Origin: Methylomonas aurea | GTDB taxonomy: Bacteria > Pseudomonadota > Gammaproteobacteria > Methylococcales > Methylomonadaceae | DNA: 64,000 nucleotides | Assembly: GCF_024505045.1 (NCBI RefSeq) | Contig: NZ_JANIBM010000002.1 | Coordinates: 248,001 to 312,000, forward strand | Direction of reading: 5' to 3' | Shown here: in pieces, positions 27,162-37,106 of the stretch | Layout of the letters: each line of letters opens with the position of its first letter | Numbering within the stretch: the first letter of the stretch is position 1 | The notes under the pieces: model-generated | Told to the model about the DNA's origin: nothing | Database searches by the model: none | The model's input: the letters and a program-made list of their open reading frames with translations, nothing else | Program-made: the position numbers and the translations under genes

Positions 27162-27840
27162 GCGCGCCAAACGCGAGTTGGCGATATGGTTGATCCTGGC
27201 CAGCCTGACTACGCTGCCGTTTTGGGTTAGTGATCTGGACTTGCGCCTGGCCGCCTTGTTTTACCGTCCCGACTGTGCCGGCGACGTCTGGCCTTACCAG
27301 CATTGGGGTGTGTGGCAATTTCTTTACGATTACGCTTTTCCGTTTACCGTCTGGTCAGGTATCGTTGCGCTGGCAGTCTATATAATCGGCCATTTTCATG
27401 CCTATACCCGGCGCTTTCGTTTGCGAGCGCTATACATCCTGCTGGTGATTGCCATTGGTCCGGGCTTGGTGGTCAATTTGATTGTCAAAGACCATTGGGG
27501 CCGCGCCCGACCGGTGCATGTCACCCAATTCGGCGGTGAACACCAATATACCCCGCCGTTGCAACTCGGCCATACCCCAGACAAATCCTTTGTCTGCGGC
27601 CATTGTTCGGTCGGCTATACCTTTTTTGTGCTCTATTTTTTATCGCAAAGCCATAAACTGTTTTATTTCGGGTTGACCTTGACGCTGGCCTGGACCATGG
27701 GCTTTACCCGAATGACCTCGGGTGGCCACTTTGTTTCGGATATCTTATGGTCCGGTTACTTGGTGTTTCTGGTGGCTTACCTACTGTATTACGGCTGGTA
27801 CGTGCGGGCGGCGAAGTTGCATTTCGGTTCCAAGCATTGA
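27142..27840 (+). CDS. PAP2-family membrane phosphatase
   Basis: A 232-residue membrane protein with about six helices. All three PAP2 motifs are visible: KDHWGRARP, CGHCSVG (the usual PSGH reads CGH) and RMTSGGHFVSDI with the catalytic His and Asp. The family removes phosphate from undecaprenyl pyrophosphate, phosphatidylglycerol phosphate or lipid A. The pairing with a GT39 transferase suggests lipid A or undecaprenyl-phosphate metabolism; which of these is not determined. Confidence 0.85.
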   Translation: MLHRTIRRAKRELAIWLILASLTTLPFWVSDLDLRLAALFYRPDCAGDVWPYQHWGVWQFLYDYAFPFTVWSGIVALAVYIIGHFHAYTRRFRLRALYILLVIAIGPGLVVNLIVKDHWGRARPVHVTQFGGEHQYTPPLQLGHTPDKSFVCGHCSVGYTFFVLYFLSQSHKLFYFGLTLTLAWTMGFTRMTSGGHFVSDILWSGYLVFLVAYLLYYGWYVRAAKLHFGSKH

Positions 27841-27938
27841 GGCCGGTTGCATTTAGCCCGCGTCGGTTTCCGCCTGGCGCTGGCCGCTGCGCTTGGCCGA
27901 GCGGCCTGTATTAACAGGCTGAGTTTTCGAGGCCGGCT

Positions 27939-27947
27939 TGGTATAAT
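27939..27947 (+). promoter_or_regulatory. extended -10 promoter of dapA
   Basis: TGG-TATAAT is a full extended -10 element 35 bases before the dapA start. No good -35 lies 17 bases upstream, as is usual for extended -10 promoters. Confidence 0.6.
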
Positions 27948-27982
27948 GGATAGGTTTTAACTCATCTTAACGAGAGATTTGC

Positions 27983-28864
27983 ATGATTCAAGGTAGTATC
28001 GTTGCGCTGATTACCCCGATGATGGAAGACGGTGCGGTGGACGAAGCCAGCTTAAAAAAACTGGTGGAATTTCATATAGAACAGGGCAGCGACGCACTGG
28101 TGGCTGTCGGCACCACCGGCGAATCGGCAACTCTCGACGAAGACGAACATTGCGCCGTGATCAAATCCGTCGTCGATTGCGTAGCGGGCCGGATACCGGT
28201 TATCGCCGGCACCGGCGCCAACTGCACCCGCGAAGCGATCCATTTGACCGAGCGCGCCAAACAAGCGGGTGCCGACGCCTGTCTTTTGGTCACGCCTTAT
28301 TACAACAAGCCGACTCAGGAAGGCTTGTACCTGCATTACAAGGCTGTCGCCGAGGCGGTCGATATTCCGCAAATTCTGTACAACGTCCCCGGCCGCACCG
28401 GTTGCGATTTGTTGCCGGAAACAGTAGGTCGGCTAGCCAAGATCGACAATATCGTTGGCGTAAAAGAGGCCACCGGCAAACTGGAAAGGGTCAAGCAAAT
28501 CCGAGATTTAACGGACGAATCGTTTGCGCTTTACACCGGAGACGATGCCACCAGTTGCGAATTTTGCTTGATGGGCGGCAACGGCAGTATCACCGTGACC
28601 GGCAACGTGGCACCGCGACTTGTGCATCAGATGTTGGCTGCCGCGCTGCGCGGCGATCGCGCCGAAGCCGAAGCGATAGACGCCCGCCTGGCCGGTTTGC
28701 ATAGCGCTTTGTTCGTCCAATCCAATCCGATTCCGGTGAAATGGGCCGTCGCGGAAATGGGCTTGATCGGCAAGGGAATCCGCCTGCCGCTGACTTGGCT
28801 CAGCGAAGAGTGTTTCGATAACGTGCGGGCGGCAATGCGGCAAGCCGGCGTTTTGCCCTCATGA
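27983..28864 (+). CDS. dapA: 4-hydroxy-tetrahydrodipicolinate synthase
   Basis: A 293-residue lyase condensing pyruvate with aspartate semialdehyde in the lysine/diaminopimelate pathway. Schiff-base Lys 161 (VGVKEATG), Tyr 133 ([10 protein letters not shown]) and the GTTGES motif at 43-48 are at the E. coli positions. GAGAG precedes the start. It is coupled to bamC by an ATGA overlap, the same dapA-bamC pairing as in E. coli. Confidence 0.97.
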   Translation: MIQGSIVALITPMMEDGAVDEASLKKLVEFHIEQGSDALVAVGTTGESATLDEDEHCAVIKSVVDCVAGRIPVIAGTGANCTREAIHLTERAKQAGADACLLVTPYYNKPTQEGLYLHYKAVAEAVDIPQILYNVPGRTGCDLLPETVGRLAKIDNIVGVKEATGKLERVKQIRDLTDESFALYTGDDATSCEFCLMGGNGSITVTGNVAPRLVHQMLAAALRGDRAEAEAIDARLAGLHSALFVQSNPIPVKWAVAEMGLIGKGIRLPLTWLSEECFDNVRAAMRQAGVLPS

Positions 28865-29598
28865 AATCAGCGAAATTTCCGCGGTTGGCGTTGGCAGGCG
28901 CCTTGGCCTGCGGTTTGCCCGCGTGCAGTTACGTTAAAAGCTGGTTTCCGGACAAAGAACGAGATTACCAATTTACTAACGAAATCCCGGAATTGGTAAT
29001 CCCCGAAGATCTGAAACAAAAGACACTGGCAACACGACCGGCGGCTAAGTCGGCTCCGACTACTACGGCCGAAGCGGCGGCCGCGGCAAATGTGGAACCG
29101 GCCCCTGCCAAAACCGAGGATCAAGTTAGCCAAAGCCGTAGTTCGTCAAATGCGGTAGCTTCTGCTGAAGCCGCGGCTCCGGCTCCGAATCAACGCCCGG
29201 CCGGTACTCCTGGCGTCAGCAGTCTGCAAATCGATCAATCCGCGCAACAAGCTTGGTGGTTGGTCGGCAAGGCCTTGAGTCGGCAAAAATTGGAGGTGGT
29301 CGAGCGCAACGTCGACAAACGCTATTTCTTCGTTAAATACGATCCGAACGCGATGAAACCCGAAGATGGATCGTTTTTGGACGAAATCAATTTCCTGTTC
29401 GGCGACGACCCCAGCCGCGAACTAGAATACAGAATAAGCGTCAGCGAGCTGGATGCCCAGTCGGCGGAAGTTACCGTCCAAGACGAAGCAGGCACCACCC
29501 TGTCCAACGACGTTGCCACCTCTTTGCTCAGATTAATCACCGACGGCATCAAACAGGATTTGTCGGCGGAACCCACGGAAGCGCCGGCGGAGAAATAA
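28861..29598 (+). CDS. bamC: outer-membrane assembly lipoprotein BamC-like
   Basis: A 245-residue lipoprotein with lipobox LPAC (Cys 22). The unstructured segment typical of BamC ([20 protein letters not shown]) is followed by a low-complexity Ala/Pro/Ser linker and one helix-grip domain (about 120-235). E. coli BamC has two such domains and 344 residues, so this is the shorter form found in many Gammaproteobacteria. It is an accessory member of the BAM complex that inserts beta-barrel proteins. The position after dapA supports the call. Confidence 0.87.
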   Translation: MKSAKFPRLALAGALACGLPACSYVKSWFPDKERDYQFTNEIPELVIPEDLKQKTLATRPAAKSAPTTTAEAAAAANVEPAPAKTEDQVSQSRSSSNAVASAEAAAPAPNQRPAGTPGVSSLQIDQSAQQAWWLVGKALSRQKLEVVERNVDKRYFFVKYDPNAMKPEDGSFLDEINFLFGDDPSRELEYRISVSELDAQSAEVTVQDEAGTTLSNDVATSLLRLITDGIKQDLSAEPTEAPAEK

Positions 29599-29680
29599 CC
29601 GTCTGCGTTAAGCTCGTGGCCGACGATCAAGTCGACACGGCAAGCACATCCCTTTTGCGTTACAGACCTTCGAATTTACT

Positions 29681-32600
29681 ATGTTGATCCTCCCCGGCAC
29701 CTCCGCACTGTCCCGTTTCCGTATCGAAAAATTGCTCGGCGATTTACAGGCTATCGACGCCGGCATCGTCGGCTTCGATGCCCGCTTTCAACATTTCGTG
29801 CAGGTCGAAGGCGACCTGAGTGCGGCGGAACAGGCCATGCTGACACGCTTACTCGGCTACGGCGACGCCGCCGACCACCACGCGGCAACTACCGGCGTCG
29901 GCCAGCACTCGGCCGGAACGCTGTGGGTGGTGCCGCGTCTGGGCACCATTTCTCCATGGTCGAGCAAGGCGTCGGAAATCGCCGAACGTTGCGGCTTGAC
30001 TGCGGTGAAGCGGATTGAGCGTGGCATCGAATACCGTTTCTTTTCGGAAGCTGATCTGACTGATGCGGTTAAACAACGGTTGGCAACCGTTCTGCACGAT
30101 CGGATGACACAGCAGGTGGTGTTCGATCAGTCCGAACTGGATTTGTTCGTCAGCCACGCACCGAAACCGTTACAGACCGTTGCCATCATCGAACGCGGCC
30201 GCGTCGCGCTAGAGCAAGCCAACGGTGAACTGGGCCTGGCCTTGTCCGGCGACGAAATCGACTACCTGACCGACAACTTTACTCAACTGGGCCGCAACCC
30301 GACCGACGTCGAATTGATGATGTTCGCCCAGGCCAACTCGGAGCATTGCCGCCACAAAATCTTCAACGCCAGTTGGACCATCGACGGCGAGGAACAGGCC
30401 AAATCGCTGTTCGCGATGATCCGCAACACCCACAGCCTGCATCCCGACGGCGTGCTGTCGGCTTACAAGGACAACGCCTCGGTACTGCAAGGTCCGACCG
30501 CACAGGTGTTCATCCGCGACGCCGATAGCCACCGATACGGCTACGTCGAGGAAGCCGCGCATATCTTGATGAAGGTGGAAACCCACAATCATCCGACCGC
30601 GATTTCGCCGCACCCCGGCGCGGCGACCGGCTCCGGCGGCGAGATTCGCGACGAAGGCGCCACCGGTCGCGGCTCGCAGACCAAGGCCGGCCTGACCGGT
30701 TTCAGCGTGTCGCATCTGAGAGTTCCCGGTTTCGAACAACCCTGGGAGGCCGACAACGGCAAGCCGGAACGTATCGCCTCGGCGTTGGACATCATGCTGG
30801 AAGGGCCGATCGGCGGCGCGGCCTTCAACAACGAATTCGGCCGGCCCAATCTGGCCGGCTATTTCCGCAGCTTCGAACAACCGGCGGAAAACGGCGAGGC
30901 CAACCAGTACCGCGGCTACCACAAGCCGATCATGATCGCCGGCGGCATGGGCAACATCCGGCCAATGCTGGTGGAAAAACAGCCGATACCGGCCGGGGCG
31001 TTGATTGTGATTTTGGGCGGGCCGGCCATGCTGATCGGTCTGGGCGGCGGCGCGGCCTCGTCGCAAACTTCCGGCGCCAGCGCGGCGGAGCTCGATTTCG
31101 CTTCGGTGCAAAGGGAAAATCCGGAAATGCAGCGCCGCTGTCAGGAAGTGATCAACCACTGCAACTCGCTAGGCGAAAACTCGCCGATCGTGTCGATCCA
31201 CGACATCGGCGCCGGCGGCTTGTCCAACGCGGTGCCGGAAATCATTCACGACGCCGGCAAAGGCGGCCGCTTCGAACTGCGCAGGGTGCAGAACGCCGAC
31301 AAAAGCATGTCGCCGATGCAAATCTGGTGCAACGAGGCCCAGGAGCGCTACGTGGTGGCGATCAAGCCCGAGTCGCTGGAATTGTTCCAAAGCTTTTGCG
31401 AGCGCGAGCACTGCCTGTACGCGGTGATTGGCCACGCCACCGATGAAGAGCATTTGACCCTGAGCGACGAATGGTTCGGCCACTCGGCGCCCATCGATTT
31501 ACCGATGTCGGTGTTGTTCGGCAAGCCGCCGAAAATGCACCGCGACGTGCAACGACTGCACAAAGCCTTGCCGGATTTGGCTTTAGATCAAGTCGAGCTG
31601 GCCGAAGCAATTAAGCGGGTATTGGCGTTTCCGGCCGTCGCCGACAAGAGTTTCTTGATCCACATCGGCGACCGTTCCGTCACCGGTCTGGTCGCCCGTG
31701 ATCAGATGGTCGGCCCTTGGCAAGTGCCGGTGGCCGACGTCGCGGTCACCGCGTCCGGCTTTTACGCCTACACCGGCGAAGCGATGGCGATGGGCGAGCG
31801 CACGCCGCTGGCGTTGATCGACGCGCCGGCCTCGGGGCGGATGGCTATCGGCGAGGCTTTGACTAATTTGGCCGCCGCCCGCATCGGCAAGTTGAACGAC
31901 GTCAAGCTGTCCGCCAACTGGATGGCGGCCTGCGGCAGCCCCGGCGAAGACGCGGCCTTGTTCGATACCGTCAAAGCGGTTGGTATGGAACTCTGCCCGG
32001 AATTGGGCATCGCGATACCGGTCGGCAAGGACTCGTTGTCGATGAAAACGGTGTGGCAGGATGGCGACAAGCACAAGGTGATGACCTCGCCGCTGTCGTT
32101 GATCATCACCGCCTTCGCGCCGGTGCACGATGTGCGTAAAACATTGACGCCGGAATTGCGCGATGAGGACAGCGTCTTGTTGCTGATCGACTTGGGACTA
32201 GGCAAAAACCGCCTCGGCGGTTCGGTACTGGCTCAGGTTTATAACCAACTCGGCAGCCAGGCGCCCGACCTGGACGATGCCGGCCTGTTCAAACGTTTCT
32301 TCGACACTGTCCAAGCCCTGAACCGGCAAGGTCTGATTCTGGCTTACCACGACCGCGCCGACGGCGGCTTGCTGGCAACGGTTGCGGAAATGCTGTTCGC
32401 CGGCCGTAAGGGCGTCGATCTGGATTTGTCAGATTTACCCGGCGATACGCTTTCGGCCCTGTTCAACGAGGAATTGGGAGCGGTGTTGCAGATCAAAAAC
32501 AGCGACTTGAATCGAGTCGCCCGGCTGTTGGATCAGGTCGGCCTGGACGATGACAGCTATGTCATCGGTCGCGTAGTGGAGGGCCAGCAACTGCGTATCT

Positions 32601-33571
32601 TCAAGGCAGGGCAGCAGCTCTATAGCGCCTCGCGCACCGAATTGCAGCAAACCTGGTCGGAGGTCAGTTACCGGATGCAGGCCTTGCGCGACAATCCCGA
32701 TTGCGCCAAACAGCAATTCGAACGCATCGCCGACGATAACGATCCCGGTCTTACGGCGCAGCCGACTTTTGATCCGAACGACGACATCGCCGCCGGTTTT
32801 GCCGGGCTGGTAAGGCCGAAAGTCGCCATTCTGCGCGAGCAGGGCGTCAACGGCCACGTCGAAATGGCGGCGGCTTTCGACCGTGCCGGCTTCGACGCCA
32901 TCGACGTGCATATGACCGACATCATCGCCGGCCGGGTCAGCTTGAGCGCATTCAAGGGCCTGGTGGCCTGTGGCGGTTTTTCCTACGGCGACGTGCTGGG
33001 CGCCGGCGGCGGCTGGGCCAAGTCGATATTGTTCAATGCCAAGGCCCGCGACGAGTTCGCCGCCTTTTTCGCCCGCCCGGATACCTTCGGTCTGGGCGTT
33101 TGCAACGGTTGTCAGATGATGTCCGGCTTGAAGGAAATCATTCCAGGCGCCGAACACTGGCCGGCATTCAAACGCAACCTGTCCGAGCAGTTCGAGGCGC
33201 GGGTGGCGATGGTCAAAATACAGGCCTCGCCGTCTATTTTCTTTACCGGTATGGAGGGCTCGCTGCTGCCGGTGGTGGTCGCCCATGGCGAGGGCCGGGC
33301 GGAATTCGGCTCGGCCATTCCGGTGCAGGCGCAGGTGGCGGTCAGTTATGTAGACAATTACGGCCAGGAAACCGAAGTTTTTCCCGCCAATCCCAACGGT
33401 TCGCCAAACGGCATTACCGGCTTGACCACTGTCGATGGTCGTTTCACGATTATGATGCCGCATCCGGAACGCTGTTTCAGGACGGTGCAAAACTCCTGGC
33501 ATCCGGCGGAATGGCAGGAAGACGGCGCCTGGCTGCGGATGTTCAGAAATGCTAGAGCCTGGGTAGGCTAA
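29681..33571 (+). CDS. purL: phosphoribosylformylglycinamidine synthase
   Basis: A 1296-residue single-chain enzyme of purine synthesis that converts FGAR to FGAM with ATP and glutamine, the expected length for the large gammaproteobacterial form. In order it has an N-terminal domain, two AIR-synthase-like halves (substrate motifs [14 protein letters not shown] and [14 protein letters not shown]) and a C-terminal glutaminase domain with nucleophile Cys in GVCNGCQMM and the catalytic HPERCFR end. It stands alone. purE and purK lie about 20 kb downstream. Confidence 0.97.
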   Translation: MLILPGTSALSRFRIEKLLGDLQAIDAGIVGFDARFQHFVQVEGDLSAAEQAMLTRLLGYGDAADHHAATTGVGQHSAGTLWVVPRLGTISPWSSKASEIAERCGLTAVKRIERGIEYRFFSEADLTDAVKQRLATVLHDRMTQQVVFDQSELDLFVSHAPKPLQTVAIIERGRVALEQANGELGLALSGDEIDYLTDNFTQLGRNPTDVELMMFAQANSEHCRHKIFNASWTIDGEEQAKSLFAMIRNTHSLHPDGVLSAYKDNASVLQGPTAQVFIRDADSHRYGYVEEAAHILMKVETHNHPTAISPHPGAATGSGGEIRDEGATGRGSQTKAGLTGFSVSHLRVPGFEQPWEADNGKPERIASALDIMLEGPIGGAAFNNEFGRPNLAGYFRSFEQPAENGEANQYRGYHKPIMIAGGMGNIRPMLVEKQPIPAGALIVILGGPAMLIGLGGGAASSQTSGASAAELDFASVQRENPEMQRRCQEVINHCNSLGENSPIVSIHDIGAGGLSNAVPEIIHDAGKGGRFELRRVQNADKSMSPMQIWCNEAQERYVVAIKPESLELFQSFCEREHCLYAVIGHATDEEHLTLSDEWFGHSAPIDLPMSVLFGKPPKMHRDVQRLHKALPDLALDQVELAEAIKRVLAFPAVADKSFLIHIGDRSVTGLVARDQMVGPWQVPVADVAVTASGFYAYTGEAMAMGERTPLALIDAPASGRMAIGEALTNLAAARIGKLNDVKLSANWMAACGSPGEDAALFDTVKAVGMELCPELGIAIPVGKDSLSMKTVWQDGDKHKVMTSPLSLIITAFAPVHDVRKTLTPELRDEDSVLLLIDLGLGKNRLGGSVLAQVYNQLGSQAPDLDDAGLFKRFFDTVQALNRQGLILAYHDRADGGLLATVAEMLFAGRKGVDLDLSDLPGDTLSALFNEELGAVLQIKNSDLNRVARLLDQVGLDDDSYVIGRVVEGQQLRIFKAGQQLYSASRTELQQTWSEVSYRMQALRDNPDCAKQQFERIADDNDPGLTAQPTFDPNDDIAAGFAGLVRPKVAILREQGVNGHVEMAAAFDRAGFDAIDVHMTDIIAGRVSLSAFKGLVACGGFSYGDVLGAGGGWAKSILFNAKARDEFAAFFARPDTFGLGVCNGCQMMSGLKEIIPGAEHWPAFKRNLSEQFEARVAMVKIQASPSIFFTGMEGSLLPVVVAHGEGRAEFGSAIPVQAQVAVSYVDNYGQETEVFPANPNGSPNGITGLTTVDGRFTIMMPHPERCFRTVQNSWHPAEWQEDGAWLRMFRNARAWVG

Positions 33572-33590
33572 GGCTTCGCGGGAAGCGCGC

Positions 33591-34022
33591 TTATTTTGGA
33601 TCGAAGTCCGAAATGAGCCTTTTCCCCAGACTGACCACATCGTCTTGCACATAACCTAGGCTTTGGTAAAACGCCAGGGCGGCATCGTTACCGAAGCGAA
33701 CTTGCAGATTCAGTTTGGGGCAGCCGCGTTTTGTCAGTTCGGCTTCTGCGGCGTGCACCAACTGCCTGCCCAATGACGAACGACGCCTGTCCGGCGTAAC
33801 GGCAAGGTAGTTGACCCAGCCGCGGTGGCCATCGTACCCGGCCATTACACTGCCGATCAGGCTGTCCTCGGCATCGATGCCCACCAGAAACAATTCCGGC
33901 TGCACCGTTAGTTTGCGTTCGATATCCAGGTACGGGTCGTTCCACGGGCGCAGCAGTCCGCATGCCTGCCATAAACTTATGACAGCCGCTTGATCTTCAG
34001 GGCGGTAAGCGCGGATGTTCAT
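33591..34022 (-). CDS. ypeA: GNAT acetyltransferase, YpeA family
   Basis: A 143-residue GNAT protein that aligns from end to end with E. coli YpeA as I recall it: LRPWNDPYLDIERK, GYDGHRGWVNYLAV, KRGCPKLNLQV and SLGKRLI near the C-terminus are all conserved. It would transfer an acetyl group from acetyl-CoA to an amine; the acceptor is not known. It is convergent with purL, and its 5' end faces the histidine kinase gene. Confidence 0.88.
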   Translation of the reverse strand: MNIRAYRPEDQAAVISLWQACGLLRPWNDPYLDIERKLTVQPELFLVGIDAEDSLIGSVMAGYDGHRGWVNYLAVTPDRRRSSLGRQLVHAAEAELTKRGCPKLNLQVRFGNDAALAFYQSLGYVQDDVVSLGKRLISDFDPK

Positions 34023-34114
34023 GTCGATTTTGCCTCCGGTTGCCGATTATTGGCGAACCGGCGAATGGCGAATAGGTCGCTTGCCAGATGCGATCTAGAA
34101 AGTGAAATTTTCCT

Positions 34115-34134
34115 GTGGCTGCAACTCCAGCCAC
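34115..34134. other. hairpin in the kinase leader region
   Basis: GTGGCTG and CAGCCAC arms with a six-base loop, 36 bases before the histidine kinase start. There is no T-run. It could be a leader hairpin or the end of an upstream transcript. Confidence 0.35.
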
Positions 34135-34169
34135 GCCGGATAATATCCTGTTTTGAGCGTTACGGTGCA

Positions 34170-35480
34170 ATGAGTCTTCGCTACCAGATTATCTTTCGCG
34201 TGTTGTTGTCGTCGATCTGCATTTTACTGTTGGGTGGGGCGATTGCGATATGGCAGGCTCGGCAGGCAGTGGCAAAAGAAGTCGACGCTTCGATACATTT
34301 GGCGCTACAACTGATCACTTTGGGGATTGCCGACACACCGGTATTACAACAAAGCAATGCTTTATCGCGCTTCAGTGCATTACGCGAAACCCGCCATTTG
34401 ACGATCCAATTGCAAAAACCGGACGGGCAATTGATCCACTTTGCCGGCGAAACCGTGCCCAGCAATCCGGAGGAAATGCCGCCGGCCTGGTTCATCGGTC
34501 TCGTGAAAAGCGATTATCCGCAAGTCGAGCACCAGTTGAAAACCGAAGACGGCCAGCTGTTGAAGCTCATCATTCAAGCCCAACCTTTGGACGAGATTAC
34601 AGAAGTATGGGGCGAAAGTGTGGGGTTTTTAGCGTCGATTTCGTTACTGACCTTGTTGACTTTTTTGGCCGTTAATCTGGTATTCAACAAATCACTGCAG
34701 TCGATTGCAGTCATAGTCGACGCCTTGCGCGTCATAGAAACGGGCCAATACCGTAACAAGCTGCCGCCGTTTTCCACCCAGGAATTCGACGATATCGCCA
34801 ATGCGATCAATCATATGACCACCGAGTTGGAAAAAGCCCGCCAGGAAAACCGGGCGCTGACCCAGCATTCGTTGGCAATCCAGGAAGAAGAGCGCCGGCG
34901 CTTGTCCCAGGAACTGCACGACGAATTCGGCCAGTCGTTGACGGCAATCAAAGTAATGGCGGTAACCGCCAGTCACCAGAAAGCTGATACCGGCAAGATC
35001 AGCGCATCGATCAGCGAAATTTGCGATCATTTGATGACCGTAGTGCGCTCGATGATGCAGCAACTGCATCCTTTGGTGCTGAGCGAGTTAGGACTGAAAG
35101 CGACATTGGAAGAAATGGTGAATCACTGGTCCGAGCGGAACGCTAACTTACAGTTGAACATCCGTTGTAGCGACGAGGTCGACGGTCTGGATAAAAATTT
35201 AACGGTTCAGATATTCAGAGTGATTCAAGAATGCCTGACCAATGTGGTTCGCCATGCCGGCGCCCACCGGGTCGTCATCGATCTTGAGCGTTCGGAAGCG
35301 CCGACATCCTGTTTGCATCTTCGAGTTCAGGATGACGGTCAAGGCTGCGACTTGCAGGCAGTAAAGCGGGGGTTCGGATTGTTGGGGATAAAAGAGCGTA
35401 TCAAATCGTTGGATGGTGAACTCAAGGTCATATCCAGTCCAGGTGCCGGTATGATCGTAGATGCCAGGATTCCGTTGTGA
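34170..35480 (+). CDS. NarX/UhpB-type sensor histidine kinase
   Basis: A 436-residue inner-membrane kinase with two membrane helices (about 8-28 and 152-173) flanking a periplasmic sensor of about 120 residues, a HAMP-like segment (174-225), a HisKA_3 dimerisation region with phospho-His 250 (RRLSQELHDEFGQS) and an HATPase_c domain (VIQECLTNVVRHA, DDGQGC). The signal is unknown. ATG 34170 is chosen because upstream in-frame sequence from 33990 overlaps the divergent gene. The stop overlaps the regulator's ATG (TGATG), so they form a cognate pair. Confidence 0.93.
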   Translation: MSLRYQIIFRVLLSSICILLLGGAIAIWQARQAVAKEVDASIHLALQLITLGIADTPVLQQSNALSRFSALRETRHLTIQLQKPDGQLIHFAGETVPSNPEEMPPAWFIGLVKSDYPQVEHQLKTEDGQLLKLIIQAQPLDEITEVWGESVGFLASISLLTLLTFLAVNLVFNKSLQSIAVIVDALRVIETGQYRNKLPPFSTQEFDDIANAINHMTTELEKARQENRALTQHSLAIQEEERRRLSQELHDEFGQSLTAIKVMAVTASHQKADTGKISASISEICDHLMTVVRSMMQQLHPLVLSELGLKATLEEMVNHWSERNANLQLNIRCSDEVDGLDKNLTVQIFRVIQECLTNVVRHAGAHRVVIDLERSEAPTSCLHLRVQDDGQGCDLQAVKRGFGLLGIKERIKSLDGELKVISSPGAGMIVDARIPL

Positions 35481-36127
35481 TGAATACTAAAATCAAGATA
35501 TTGTTGGTCGATGACCATTTGGTGGTGCGAGCGGGATTCAAGATGCTTTTGGCCGCCGGCGACGCGATCGAAGTGATAGGCGAAGCCGAACGCGGCGAGC
35601 AGGCGATTCAGCTTTACCAGGAACTGAAACCCGATATGTTGGTAATGGATTTGTCGATGCCGGGCATTGGCGGCCTGGAAACCATCCGCCGAATTTGCCA
35701 GCGCGATCCAACTGCAAAAATTCTGGTATTCAGCGTTCACCACGAACAGGTCTACGTTGGCCGGGCGCTGAATGCCGGTGCGCAAGGCTACATTACTAAA
35801 AACAGTGCACCCGGCATCCTCGCGGAGGCGATTGCCGTGATTATGGAAGGGGGCTGTTACGTCGAACAGGGTTTAATCAAAAGCCAGCATCTGAACGATT
35901 CCCCGCGTACGGATCACCAGACGGCAATTGCCGGTTTTTCGCCGCGGGAGTTCGATGTTTTCAGTTTGTTAGCTCAGGGCATGACGGTGCATAAAATTGC
36001 CGACCAACTCTGTCTCGGCCATAAAACCGTTGCGAACTACGCCACGCAAATCAAGAAAAAATTGCAGGTCGATACCACGACGGAATTGGCGCATATTGCC
36101 GTCAATCTGGGCTTGACTCTGCGCTAA
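35480..36127 (+). CDS. NarL/LuxR-family response regulator
   Basis: A 215-residue regulator. The receiver domain (1-120) has the acidic pocket DD (11-12), phospho-acceptor Asp 57 (LVMDLSMPG) and Lys in ITKNS. The LuxR-type helix-turn-helix (about 148-210) reads SPREFDVFSLLAQGM and NYATQIKKKLQV. It is translationally coupled to the kinase before it, which should phosphorylate it. Target genes are not evident. UvrY/NarL-like rather than UhpA-like is only a guess. Confidence 0.93.
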   Translation: MNTKIKILLVDDHLVVRAGFKMLLAAGDAIEVIGEAERGEQAIQLYQELKPDMLVMDLSMPGIGGLETIRRICQRDPTAKILVFSVHHEQVYVGRALNAGAQGYITKNSAPGILAEAIAVIMEGGCYVEQGLIKSQHLNDSPRTDHQTAIAGFSPREFDVFSLLAQGMTVHKIADQLCLGHKTVANYATQIKKKLQVDTTTELAHIAVNLGLTLR

Positions 36128-36151
36128 GGCCTCAGCCGAGCCCGGAGCATT

Positions 36152-36982
36152 TCAATCCAGCAGTCCGTCGAGTTCCGATTTTTGCGCCATAACGGCGGGC
36201 ATTTTGTCGGCGAGTAGACCGGGGTCTAATCCCAGTAGGGCAGTGACGTTGGCAGGCAGGCCGGAAAGTATCTCTTCATGGACCATGCCTCGATCTTGCA
36301 GGCCGCTGATCCAGCCAGCCAGATATACCGCACCGCTCAATTTGTTCGGCGGTTCCGCCAGCCAGGGTTCGCCGGATTGTTCAAGCGTCTCGATCAAAAT
36401 ATCGGCGAATCGCCAGCGCCGGCAGAGTTCGGCGCAAACCTGCTGGCTGGTAAAACCCAGGCGATTTTTCTCGATGTCCGGGCGGGAAGCGCCGGCTTTG
36501 ACGTGTTGATCGATTTCGTTGGCTTCGCTCGGACAACCGATATGTATCAAAACGTTGCCCAAATTGGCGAGCAGGCCTGCGGTATAAGCGATATCGCCGG
36601 CTACTCCGGCTTGCTCCGCCAGCCATTTGCTATAGGCGGCGGTACGAAAGCTGTTTTGCCAACTGCGTTTTATGTCGAAATTTTTTATCTCGGGCGTGGC
36701 GCCGACGATTCCGGATGCAATGACCAAGGTTTTCAGTTGGTTGAGTCCCAGCATTGCCACGGCTTCGCTGATCGAGCCGATTTTTCGCGACAAACCGAAG
36801 TGCGCCGAATTGACCAAGCGCAGAATTCTCAGAGCGATGACCTGTTCTTTCTCGACATCCTTGGCGATGTTGAGCATATCCGCATGCGGATCGTTGAGTT
36901 GGTTGATGATGGATCTGACGACCTCGGGAACCTGAGGTATCTTGTGAAGTTGATCGAACAACTGGTTTATCGAAGTGGGCAT
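36152..36982 (-). CDS. HDOD domain signalling protein
   Basis: A 276-residue HDOD protein (LHKIPQVPEVVRSIINQL, LRILRLVNSAHFGLS, TAGLLANLGNVLIHIG). Its HD residues are largely lost, suggesting a binding rather than hydrolytic role. It is convergent with the response regulator and lies upstream of the haem chemoreceptor gene on the same strand, so a chemotaxis or motility signalling role is plausible. A nine-base inverted repeat lies just before its start codon. Confidence 0.85.
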   Translation of the reverse strand: MPTSINQLFDQLHKIPQVPEVVRSIINQLNDPHADMLNIAKDVEKEQVIALRILRLVNSAHFGLSRKIGSISEAVAMLGLNQLKTLVIASGIVGATPEIKNFDIKRSWQNSFRTAAYSKWLAEQAGVAGDIAYTAGLLANLGNVLIHIGCPSEANEIDQHVKAGASRPDIEKNRLGFTSQQVCAELCRRWRFADILIETLEQSGEPWLAEPPNKLSGAVYLAGWISGLQDRGMVHEEILSGLPANVTALLGLDPGLLADKMPAVMAQKSELDGLLD

Positions 36983-36993
36983 GTCCTAAATCC

Positions 36994-37024
36994 TTAGAGT
37001 GCTTTAATGGAATGTGCACTCTAA
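36994..37024. promoter_or_regulatory. inverted repeat upstream of the HDOD gene
   Basis: TTAGAGTGC (36994-37002) and GCACTCTAA (37016-37024) are perfect nine-base arms separated by 13 bases, eleven bases before the minus-strand start at 36982. The geometry suits an operator for a dimeric repressor or a leader hairpin. Confidence 0.5.
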
Positions 37025-37063
37025 AGTATAGCCCGCAGTTGCCGGATTTTTCGGGTTCCGTAA

Positions 37064-37086
37064 GCCGGGTTTGAGGCGAACCCGGC
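37064..37086. other. hairpin between HDOD and chemoreceptor genes
   Basis: GCCGGGTT and AACCCGGC arms (8 bp) with a seven-base loop. It has no T-run in either direction. Possibly a transcript-end or mRNA-stability structure for the chemoreceptor gene that ends at 37107. Confidence 0.4.
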
Positions 37087-37106
37087 GTAGGGAAACCAGG
37101 CCGGGG

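Noticed and set aside
32435-33652. 405-codon antisense ORF
   Set aside because: Shadow of the purL 3' end; the product has no recognisable features.
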